From DATFTE01 sp963802575 (GTDB lineage: Bacteria > Acidobacteriota > Terriglobia > Terriglobales > Acidobacteriaceae): a DNA stretch of 64,000 bases. The position numbers were made by a program, and so were the translations under genes. The DNA is taken from contig CAWDJF010000002.1 in assembly GCA_963802575.1 (NCBI GenBank), positions 1-64,000 on the forward strand, written 5' to 3'. The notes under the pieces are model-generated. The model did not search any database and had not been told where the DNA came from. It was given only the letters and a program-made list of their open reading frames with translations. Positions 57,309-64,000 of this stretch are shown piece by piece; the first letter of the stretch is position 1; each line of letters starts with the position of its first letter.

Positions 57309-57420
57309 CCGGCAGTTTAATGACAGTTGTGAGCAGAGCTGAAGCATAGACAAACTCGACACCAGATCAACTGATTATTGGCTGCTGGTCGGAACTAACT
57401 CAATACAGGAGGAAGAGTCA

Positions 57421-57726
57421 ATGGAAGCAATTGGATTGTTAGTCACGCTCGAAGCACGCGCAGGTAAGGAGGCTGATGCCGAGGCGTTTCTAAAGTCAGC
57501 TCAGCCACTCGCGCTGAATGAAAAAGGGACCTTGAAATGGTATGCGTTCAAGATCGGCCCGGCGAAGTTCGGCATCTTCGACACCTTTGCAAATGAAGCG
57601 GGCCGCAATGCCCACTTGACTGGCGAGATCGCGAAGGCGTTGACGGCGCGGGCCAGCGAATTATTTGCGGTTCCTCCGCAGGTGGAAAAAGTAGAGGTCC
57701 TTGCAAACACACCCTTAAAAGGCTGA
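57421..57726 (+). CDS. ABM-superfamily monooxygenase (putative quinol monooxygenase)
   Basis: 101 residues from ATG 57421 with AGGAGGAAG upstream. Dimeric alpha/beta barrel: LLVTLEARAGKEADAEAFLK, WYAFKIGPAKFGIFDTFANE and a helical end. Small ABM proteins oxidise polyketide or quinol substrates or act in stress; no catalytic residue can be named. First gene after the AraC-type site, followed by a VOC protein. Confidence 0.8.
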   Translation: MEAIGLLVTLEARAGKEADAEAFLKSAQPLALNEKGTLKWYAFKIGPAKFGIFDTFANEAGRNAHLTGEIAKALTARASELFAVPPQVEKVEVLANTPLKG

Positions 57727-57771
57727 GTACGAGCTTCAAGCTATTCGGAAAGCGTTGAAAAGGAGAATCAC

Positions 57772-58419
57772 ATGAGTCAAACACTTGGCAGCATTCAACA
57801 ACAGAAGTCGGACGTCACCGTAGCAGAAGTCAATATGAAGCTCGAGGTCGCGCTCATCCCCGTCTCGGATGTCGACAGCGCGAAGGAGTTCTACACAAGC
57901 CTCGGGTGGCGGCTCGACGACGACATCGTTATGGGAGACGACTTTCGCGTCGTCCAGTTCACGCCCCCGGGTTCAGGGTGCTCGATCTCGTTCGGCAAGG
58001 GAGTCACGGCGACGGCGCCTGGCTCGTTCCGGGGAGGACTGATCGTCTCCAACATTGAAGCCGCCCAAAAGGAGCTCGTGGCCAGGGGCATCAACGCGAG
58101 TGAAGTGTTCCACGGCTCGCCGTTTTCGCCGGCAGGCCGCATCAGCGGCCCGGATCCCGAGCGCCAGAGCTACCACTCATACGTCTTCTTCGAAGATCCC
58201 GATGGCAACGGGTGGATCGTCCAGGAGGTCACGCGTCGGTTGCCCGGTCGCATCGATCCCCCGACGACGACCTTTGCGTCAGCAAACGATCTGGCAAACG
58301 CTATGCGGCGCGCGGCAGCCGCCCACGGCGAGCACGAGAAGCGCAACGGGCAGGGCGACGCGAACTGGCCGGAGTGGTACGCGGCATACATGGCGGCGGA
58401 GCAGGCAGGCGCCGAGTAA
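57772..58419 (+). CDS. VOC/glyoxalase-fold protein
   Basis: 215 residues, AAGGAG 6-7 bases before ATG 57772. A single vicinal oxygen chelate domain in the middle: ALIPVSDVDSAKEFYTSLGW, VQFTPPGSGCSISFGKGV, FFEDPDGNGWIVQEVTRRLP. A long charged C-terminal tail (GDANWPEWYAAYMAAEQAG). Extra helices beyond the usual 130-residue VOC unit. Bases 58420-58607 carry no gene. Confidence 0.85.
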   Translation: MSQTLGSIQQQKSDVTVAEVNMKLEVALIPVSDVDSAKEFYTSLGWRLDDDIVMGDDFRVVQFTPPGSGCSISFGKGVTATAPGSFRGGLIVSNIEAAQKELVARGINASEVFHGSPFSPAGRISGPDPERQSYHSYVFFEDPDGNGWIVQEVTRRLPGRIDPPTTTFASANDLANAMRRAAAAHGEHEKRNGQGDANWPEWYAAYMAAEQAGAE

Positions 58420-58607
58420 CCGATGTAAACGACTATCTACTTGTACCCGGTAAGGAGAAAGAAACAACAATTAAGGAACGAGCTACGCGCTATCTGCGAG
58501 ACAAAGGCACAGATCGCTGCGGAATTACTTGCGTGAAAAGACGCACTTCAGAAGTCAAGAGAGACTCGTACGATCCGTGCGAGCTGGATGTAAAAGGGAG
58601 CTTATAA

Positions 58608-59333
58608 ATGGCAAATACGACGAAAACAGCAATTGTTACTGGGGCCTCGCGAGGGATCGGAGCGGGACTCGTTGAAGCGTTTCTGAAACGAGGTTACGGC
58701 GTAGTCGCAAACTCGCGACACATTACCAAAGCAAATCCATTCCCAGCGGACGCGAATGTTGCACTAGTCGATGGAGACATCGGCGACCCGCGCACGGCCG
58801 CAAAGGTCGTGGATATTGCCGTATCGCGATTTGGCAGGATCGACGTATTGATCAACAATGCGGGTGTTTTCATTCCGAAACCCTTCACCGAATACACAAC
58901 CGAAGACTTCAACACTTTAGTCTCCACGACGCTTGCAGGCTTTCTGTATGTGTCACAGCTCGCCGTAAAGCAAATGTTGCGGCAGAAATCGGGCAGCATC
59001 ATCAACATCTCAACGACTCTGGTTGACCAGCCGATCGCGGGTGTTGGGGCTGCCGTACAAATCATGCTGAAGGGCGCCCTGAATGCTGTCACGCGCGCCC
59101 TCGCCATTGAATACGCGAAGGAAGGCATTCGCGTAAACACCATCGCACCAGGAGTGATCAATACTCCCATGCATAAACCGGAAACTCATGAATTTCTCAA
59201 AGGGTTGCACCCGGTGGGGAGAATCGGTGAAGTCAAAGAAATCGTCGACGCGGCGTTGTTTCTGACTAACGCCACGTTCACCTCGGGTGAAATTCTGCAC
59301 GTGGATGGCGGCGCGCACGCAGGCAAATGGTGA
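58608..59333 (+). CDS. Short-chain dehydrogenase lacking the catalytic Tyr
   Basis: 241 residues. Nucleotide site VTGASRGIGAGLVEAFLKRG and INNAGVF, catalytic Ser in IINISTTLVDQPIAG. The usual YxxxK motif is QIMLK, so Tyr is replaced by Gln, while the Lys and the following GALNAVTRALAIEYAKEGIR are intact. The end HVDGGAHAGKW is typical. It may not be a dehydrogenase in the usual sense, or it uses another residue. Confidence 0.85.
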   Translation: MANTTKTAIVTGASRGIGAGLVEAFLKRGYGVVANSRHITKANPFPADANVALVDGDIGDPRTAAKVVDIAVSRFGRIDVLINNAGVFIPKPFTEYTTEDFNTLVSTTLAGFLYVSQLAVKQMLRQKSGSIINISTTLVDQPIAGVGAAVQIMLKGALNAVTRALAIEYAKEGIRVNTIAPGVINTPMHKPETHEFLKGLHPVGRIGEVKEIVDAALFLTNATFTSGEILHVDGGAHAGKW

Positions 59334-59389
59334 CCGATAGTGGTTGCCGGTTTTGATCGGTGCTCAGAGAGAAACGGAGAAGAATAAAG

Positions 59390-59851
59390 ATGACCACTTT
59401 TCAAGAAAACAATGCAGTAGCGAGATCCAGCCAGGAAGACACTAGGGTGCGTTACACCGCCAAGACCCATACTTCAGGCGGCCGGCGTGGCGGCGTCTCC
59501 CTTAGTGATGATGGCCGCTTAGATGTTAAGTTCTCGGCTCCCGGAGTCCCGGGAACCGGTACCAATCCTGAGCAGTTGTTTGCCGCCGGGTGGTCGGCCT
59601 GTTTCATTAGTGCGATGGGGCTTGTGGCTAACAACATGAAGGTCAAACTTCCGGCTGACGCAGCTGTCGATGCAGAAATCGACCTGTGCAATTCTGGCGA
59701 CGTTTACTTCCTCCGGGCACGGCTTAACGTCAGCCTGCCGGGATTGGAGCGCAAAGTCGCCCAGGCCATTGTGGACGCCACGCACGGTGTGACATGTGCA
59801 TATTCCAACGCTACACGGGGCAACATCGACGTTACGGTCAAGGTCGTGTAA
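59390..59851 (+). CDS. OsmC/Ohr family organic hydroperoxide resistance protein
   Basis: About 153 residues from ATG 59390 (MTTFQENNAV), GGAG upstream. Two conserved Cys: SACFISAMG (peroxidatic region, AAGWSACF) and GVTCAYSNATRG, the pair used by OsmC/Ohr to reduce lipid or organic hydroperoxides. PGTGTNPEQLFAAGWSACF is the family signature. Part of the detoxification gene run. Confidence 0.92.
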   Translation: MTTFQENNAVARSSQEDTRVRYTAKTHTSGGRRGGVSLSDDGRLDVKFSAPGVPGTGTNPEQLFAAGWSACFISAMGLVANNMKVKLPADAAVDAEIDLCNSGDVYFLRARLNVSLPGLERKVAQAIVDATHGVTCAYSNATRGNIDVTVKVV

Positions 59852-59903
59852 GCGAAACATCACGAAGCATGACTTCAGTCTTGATTCAACGAAGGAGACA
59901 AAC

Positions 59904-60698
59904 ATGAAACTCTCGAAAACATATCGAACCGCTTTGATTGCAATTGCAGGATTCCTACTGACAGCAGCGCTTCACAAGGGACCGGTCGCTCACGCGAACT
60001 CCCCTCAGGGGGTCAGAAACATTGTCATTGTTCACGGTGCCTGGGCCGATGGATCAAGCTGGGCGAAAGTGATTCCACTGCTTCAAGCCAAGGGATTGCA
60101 TGTGATTGCCGTGCAGAACCCATTGACCTCGCTGGCCGACGACGTTGCCGCCACTAAACGCGCCATTGCATTGCAGGATGGCCCGGTACTGCTAGTGGGC
60201 CATTCCTATGGGGGAGTGGTTATCACGGAGGTAGGGAACGATCCCAAGGTAGTCGGGTTGGTTTATGTGGCTGCGCTCGCGCCCTCGGAGGGTGAGTCCG
60301 TCGCTTCGGTCGCCAAACCGTTTCCCCCAGCCCCGCTAGGCAGCGAAGTACGGGCGGATGCTGAAGGTTTTCTAACAGTGACTCCCAAGGGAATCGCGGA
60401 AGATTTCGCCCAGGATTTGTCCGACGAAGAGAAGCAGCTGTTGATGGCGACACAGAGCCCGACGGCAGCAGCAGTTTTTGGGGCCACAGTCACCACCGCG
60501 GCGTGGAAGACCAAGCCATCTTGGTACGTCATTGCCAGCAACGATCGCGCTGTTTCTCCGGAGCTTCAGAAGGCCGAAGCTGCAGCAATGAAGGCTACAT
60601 CGATCACTGTTCCCTCCAGTCACGTGCCAATGCTTTCTCACCCGAAAGAAGTCGCAGACTTAATCGAGCAAGCTGCGGCGAAAGCCGGGAGCCAATGA
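59904..60698 (+). CDS. Exported alpha/beta hydrolase
   Basis: 264 residues from ATG 59904 with GGAG upstream. Signal peptide MKLSKTYRTALIAIAGFLLT then AALHKGPVAHA. Hydrolase fold: VIVHGAWADGSSWAKVIPLL (oxyanion), nucleophile Ser in LVGHSYGGVVITEV, His in VPSSHVPMLSHPKEV. Similar to salicylate esterase/methylesterase-type hydrolases (EstC/MenH-like). Probably periplasmic. Confidence 0.9.
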   Translation: MKLSKTYRTALIAIAGFLLTAALHKGPVAHANSPQGVRNIVIVHGAWADGSSWAKVIPLLQAKGLHVIAVQNPLTSLADDVAATKRAIALQDGPVLLVGHSYGGVVITEVGNDPKVVGLVYVAALAPSEGESVASVAKPFPPAPLGSEVRADAEGFLTVTPKGIAEDFAQDLSDEEKQLLMATQSPTAAAVFGATVTTAAWKTKPSWYVIASNDRAVSPELQKAEAAAMKATSITVPSSHVPMLSHPKEVADLIEQAAAKAGSQ

Positions 60699-60754
60699 TC
60701 TCGATCGAGAAGAAAGATCTCGGGCTGTCGCCTGATACATGAAAAGGAGAAATC

Positions 60755-61156
60755 ATGAGTGCAGTGAAATTAGAAGATGCCCGTCGCGTAATCAGCGCGG
60801 CGGAGAAGAAAGCCAGTGAAATTGGCCAGCCCATGAACATCGCAGTTGCTGACGAAGGCGGAAACATTGTGGCGCACATTCTTATGGACAACGGCTGGAT
60901 TGGCAGCATTGATATCGCTCTGAAGAAGGCTTACACGTCGCGCGCATTCGACATCGAAACGAAAGACTTGGCAAAGCATGCTCAGTCAGGAGGTCAGTTC
61001 TTCGGCGTTCATGCGTCAAACAATGGCAAGGTCATGATCTTTGCTGGCGGCATCCCGCTGAAACGCGATGGCAAGGTAGTGGGGGCGATTGGCGTCAGTG
61101 GTGGTTCCGGCGATCAGGATCAAGCCGTCGCTGCAGCAGGTGCCGCCGCGTTCTAA
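60755..61156 (+). CDS. GlcG/HbpS-like heme-binding domain protein
   Basis: 133 residues, AAGGAG before ATG. Compact alpha/beta fold: LEDARRVISAAEKKASEIGQ, AVADEGGNIVAH, SRAFDIETKDLAKHAQSGGQ and GGIPLKRDGKVVGAIGVSGG. The family binds heme or small molecules. It sits between the hydrolase and DUF4331 genes. Confidence 0.88.
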   Translation: MSAVKLEDARRVISAAEKKASEIGQPMNIAVADEGGNIVAHILMDNGWIGSIDIALKKAYTSRAFDIETKDLAKHAQSGGQFFGVHASNNGKVMIFAGGIPLKRDGKVVGAIGVSGGSGDQDQAVAAAGAAAF

Positions 61157-61196
61157 CGCTGCGCGCAGAGCAGGCCTGCAAGAGAAGGACTAATCC

Positions 61197-62227
61197 ATGT
61201 CACATCATTATTCAGGCCCGGACTTCAGCTTTCCCCACGGGGACGCCCGACTGGACTTCACAGATCTGTATGCGTTTCCCAAACCGGGGGACCCTGAAAA
61301 GTCTATCCTTATTATGAACGTGCATCCGTCTGCCGGCGAAAACCCTCCCGGCCCCACTACGACCGAGCCTTTCGCACCCGATGCACTGTACGAGCTCAAG
61401 ATTGATACCGATCGTGATGCGATCGCCGATATCGCTTACCGGGTGCGCTTCTCATCTTTCGAGGGCAGCGCACAGACCGCGATTGTCCGCCGCGTTGATG
61501 GCCCGGAAGCCGCCGGTACCGGCGATGGCGGGCGGGTGATCGTTGATGGGGCGCCGGTTTCAACCGGGCTGGAGGCGAGGATTACAGAGGCAGGCGATAT
61601 CCGCTTGTTTGCCGGCTGGCGTAGCGATCCTTTCTTCTGCGACGTGGAAGGCGCGAAGAACAACTTGCAGTTCACGGGCGACGATTTCTTCGCGGACAAA
61701 GATGTGTGCAGCATCGTTCTTGAAGTGCCTAACTCTGCTCTGGGACAAGAGAGGTTCGCCTGTGGGCGCGCACGCTTACGCAAGGTGATCTCGGCGGCTC
61801 GATCCAAGTGGAGCGCGGAGCCAGGCCTGCACAAGCGGTCATACTGGTCGAGGAGAGAGATGCCTACCTCGCGGGTGAACCCGCGAACGATGGGCGCTTC
61901 ATCGCCGGCTTCGCCCACGCTCTAGAGCACACGGGTGGATATTCGCCGGCAGAGGCGAAGCGTGTGGCAGGGACATTGCTCCCAGATGTTCTGCTTTACG
62001 ACCCTACGCACCCGGCGTCTTTTCCCGATAACGGCCGTACGCTCACAGACGATGCATTCGATTTTTTTATTCGCATCCTCACGAATGGAAAGGTAACGGA
62101 AGACAAAGTAGGACCGCACGGCGATCTGTTGCGCGAGTTTCCCTACGTGGGACCACCTCACCAAAACCGCGCGACGAAAGCGCCTCATAAGGTGGCCGCA
62201 ACGCAAAATCAACTTGCAACCAAATGA
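61197..62227 (+). CDS. DUF4331 family protein, frame interrupted once
   Basis: Starts MSHHYSGPDFSFPHGDARLD and reads to VPNSALGQER, where at about 61752 the frame changes; the continuation VRLWARTLTQGDLGGSIQVE, RPAQAVILVEERDAYLAGEP runs to GPPHQNRATKAPHKV and stop at 62227. Joined length about 343 residues, normal for DUF4331. The family is a calcium-like beta-rich fold without known activity. The single break looks like one missing or extra base. Confidence 0.82.
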
Positions 62228-62243
62228 CGAGGAGACAGCAAAC

Positions 62244-63083
62244 ATGAAAGATCACGCAGCAACAAAGACTACTCAGATACGTCTGACCCGGCGCTCGCCC
62301 GAGTACTGGCGAGTCACGTTTGACCATCCTCCGCTCAATATCTTCGGTCCGGAGATGCTTCCGCAAGTGAACGAGATCATCACGGCGATCGAAACTGATG
62401 AGCAGGTTAAGGTGGTGGTATTTGACAGTGCAGTCGAAGGATTCTTTCTGATTCATTTGGATTTTCTTGCAAAGCTTGACGATCTGGCGCATCTCCCTCC
62501 TGGACCTACAGGCATGCATCCATGGCCCGAGATGCTGGTGCGCCTGAGTCGTGCATCCGTTGTATCCATAGCGTCGATTCGCGGGCGAGCAACTGGTATG
62601 GGAAGTGAGCTTGCCCTTGCCTGCGACATGCGTTTCGCGAGTCGCGAAAAGGCAATCCTGTCGCAGTTTGAAGTTGGCGCTGGTCTGGTCCCTGGTGGCG
62701 GTCCTATGGCGCGACTGTCGCGCCTCATGGGAAGAGGGCGCGCCCTGGAAGTGATTTTAAGCGCGGACGACTTCCCCGGCGACCTGGCCGAGCGCTACGG
62801 CTACGTGAATCGGTCGTTGCCGGATGCTGACCTTGACGGATTTGTCGATGCGCTTGCCAATCGAATCGCCTCCTTCGACAAACAGACAATCGCGGATACC
62901 AAGCGCCTGGTCAACGTTGCGAGTCTGCCGCCCGATATCGAAATCGAATCCGGGTGGGATGCTTGCGTTGCTTCGATGGCACGACCGGCCACGCAGCAGA
63001 GGATCAAAACGCTGATCGAGCGAGGCTTTTCGAAACCTGGCGATGCAGAGAATCGCTTGGGAGATTTTGTGGGAAAGCGCTGA
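62244..63083 (+). CDS. Enoyl-CoA hydratase/isomerase family protein
   Basis: 279 residues from ATG 62244, GAGGAG upstream. Crotonase fold: TFDHPPLNIFGPEMLPQVNE, RGRATGMGSELALACDMRFA (oxyanion loop), SQFEVGAGLVPGGGPMARLS. The first catalytic Glu position appears replaced within GAGLVPGGG, so hydratase activity is uncertain. C-terminal helices end LGDFVGKR. Co-directional with the detoxification genes. Confidence 0.85.
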   Translation: MKDHAATKTTQIRLTRRSPEYWRVTFDHPPLNIFGPEMLPQVNEIITAIETDEQVKVVVFDSAVEGFFLIHLDFLAKLDDLAHLPPGPTGMHPWPEMLVRLSRASVVSIASIRGRATGMGSELALACDMRFASREKAILSQFEVGAGLVPGGGPMARLSRLMGRGRALEVILSADDFPGDLAERYGYVNRSLPDADLDGFVDALANRIASFDKQTIADTKRLVNVASLPPDIEIESGWDACVASMARPATQQRIKTLIERGFSKPGDAENRLGDFVGKR

Positions 63084-63171
63084 GCATCTACAACGGCGCA
63101 GCCTCCAGTGGGGCTCTGTGAAAAATCAGGATGCGATGGACAATCAAACCGAAACCGCGGGAGTGAGATCA

Positions 63172-63682
63172 ATGAATACGGGTTCGAAAGAGCAAAACAA
63201 ACAGGGATGGCTCTCCTCTTACCACTGCCGAGCAACGGTTAGGACAACTCGGCATCAAGCTTCCAACGCCACCTGAGCCGTTCGGCATCTACGCGGAAGC
63301 GGTGCAGACGAACAACCTGCTTTTTCTCACCGGAATGCTTCCTACTGAAGGCCGCGAAGCGAAATTCCTGGGGCGCGTTGGCGCGGAACTCGATGTGGAA
63401 GCAGGGCGCGGTGCGGCTCGCCTTGCGGCTCTTAATGGCCTTGCCGTCGCGAAGCAGCATTTGGGGTCGCTCGACAAAGTGAAGCGAATCGTCCGGCTCG
63501 GCGTGTTGGTAGCCACTTCGGGCGATGTCCGCGATCAGCCGAAAGTCGCTGACGGCGCCTCAGAGTTGCTGCAAGATGTTTTCGGCAAAGACAAAAACCC
63601 TAGCCGACTCGTGTACGGCGTAGCCAGCCTTCCGCTCGGAGTACCAGTCGAACTGGAGTTGATTCTTGAGGTTTCCGCGTGA
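63172..63682 (+). CDS. RidA family protein, frame interrupted once
   Basis: Starts ATG 63172 (GGAGTGA upstream) as MNTGSKEQNKQ, then near 63205 (GGG run) shifts frame to DGSPLTTAEQRLGQLGIKLP and continues PEPFGIYAEAVQTNNLLFLT, LAALNGLAVAKQHLGSLDKV, YGVASLPLGVPVELELILEV. About 170 residues corrected. RidA proteins deaminate reactive enamine/imine intermediates; the Arg-containing IVRLGVLVATSGDVRDQPKV and the Cys-free active pocket resemble YjgF paralogues. Its stop overlaps the next start. Confidence 0.82.
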
Positions 63683-64000
63683 TGCCGCCGCGCTGGAGTG
63701 AGAACCGGCTCACGGCGAAACTCGGGATCGACTATCCCATTATTCAAGGTCCGCTCGGCGGGTTGTCATCACAAAGATTGACGGCAGCGGTCTCCAACTT
63801 TGGCGGGCTCGGATCCTTCGGCGCGCTCGGTCTGCGCACCAGACGCAATCAAAGACGTGATCGCGCGAGATTCGCTCCCTTACATCGAAAGCCGTTTGCA
63901 ATGAACTTGTGGGTGTCGATGGAAGACGAGGGTGCGCGACGATCGGACGAAAACGCCTTCAACCGCAGCCTTGCGCCACTTGCCGCCCATCTCGCAGACC
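63682..64000 (+). CDS. Nitronate monooxygenase-like protein, partial, frame interrupted
   Basis: ATG 63682 overlaps the RidA stop (TGATG). MPPRWSENRLTAKLGIDYPI followed by IQGPLGGLSSQRL is the NMO/2-nitropropane dioxygenase start (FMN-binding QGP). Around 63838 the frame moves to APDAIKDVIA and near 63880 back to SKPFAMNLWVSMEDEGARRS; the expected chain is continuous. It runs off the right edge. The family oxidises nitronates with FMN. Two indels in 60 bp suggest poor sequence here. Confidence 0.75.
   Translation, partial: MPPRWSENRLTAKLGIDYPIIQGPLGGLSSQRLTAAVSNFGGLGSFGALGLRTRRNQRRDRARFAPLHRKPFAMNLWVSMEDEGARRSDENAFNRSLAPLAAHLAD

Noticed and set aside
1..64000. CRISPR array, tRNA or rRNA genes
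   Set aside because: No regularly spaced direct repeats, and no tRNA cloverleaf or rRNA sequence recognised on either strand by eye.

Overview
The window reads as a soil Acidobacteriota chromosome fragment (Koribacter/Terriglobales-like). The basis is gene content and layout: high-GC coding, an acidobacterial-style M28 peptidase, DcaP-like porin, GloVer-repeat and FG-GAP/Ig-repeat secreted proteins, a sigma-factor/Ser-Thr-kinase-TPR pair, and a high-affinity [NiFe]-hydrogenase locus. This assignment is inference; no rRNA or tRNA gene was found to confirm it.

Layout. (1) 1-5.2 kb: the start of a pyrroloquinoline quinone (PQQ) operon on the minus strand (25-codon pqqA, then pqqB running off the edge), a small CxxC protein, an exported M28 metallopeptidase and an outer-membrane porin. 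(2) 5.4-24.5 kb: one co-oriented hydrogenase island of about 19 kb: two small-subunit paralogues separated by a two-component system, the large subunit, a NifU-like protein, DUF5947 and DUF6084 proteins, a protein fused or joined to the maturation protease, a small membrane protein, two YceI paralogues, then hypC-hypD-hypE, a tandem-SIS protein, a glutaredoxin-like protein, hypF-hypA-hypB. The small subunit has an Asp next to the first cluster Cys (CDGD), no Tat signal and no cytochrome b partner, as in group 1h enzymes that oxidise trace H2. (3) 24.6-36.5 kb: ordinary genes, including a lipase maturation factor-like protein, the sigma factor/kinase operon, a secreted glycosidase-like protein, and a TetR regulator with a clear palindromic operator. 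(4) 36.6-42.4 kb: an outer-membrane efflux factor and the 3' part of a membrane fusion protein abut, head to head, the 3' part of a formate dehydrogenase alpha subunit, followed by its Fe-S and NrfD-type membrane subunits. Both genes at the join lack their 5' ends, so the join near 38.56 kb is either a deletion or an assembly chimera. (5) 42.7-47.8 kb: oxidoreductases and regulators, including a TetR gene with three copies of a CGGAGA-N3-TCTCCG operator. (6) 47.9-55.6 kb: a disturbed region with a phosphate-transporter fragment, a heavily frame-broken FG-GAP/Ig-repeat gene, an IS110-family transposase with a structured leader, a possible integrase remnant and a frame-broken AraC regulator. (7) 55.8-64 kb: a GloVer-repeat secreted protein and a run of small detoxification/redox enzymes (ABM monooxygenase, VOC, SDR, OsmC, hydrolase, HbpS-like, DUF4331, enoyl-CoA hydratase, RidA, nitronate monooxygenase). 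The same 84-bp promoter segment precedes the GloVer gene and the ABM gene, next to the AraC regulator.

At least a dozen otherwise well-conserved genes carry single-base frame breaks, several in short homopolymers (14177, 14855, 20198, 54792). This points to sequencing or assembly indels rather than widespread gene decay, and broken genes are annotated here over their full homologous span.
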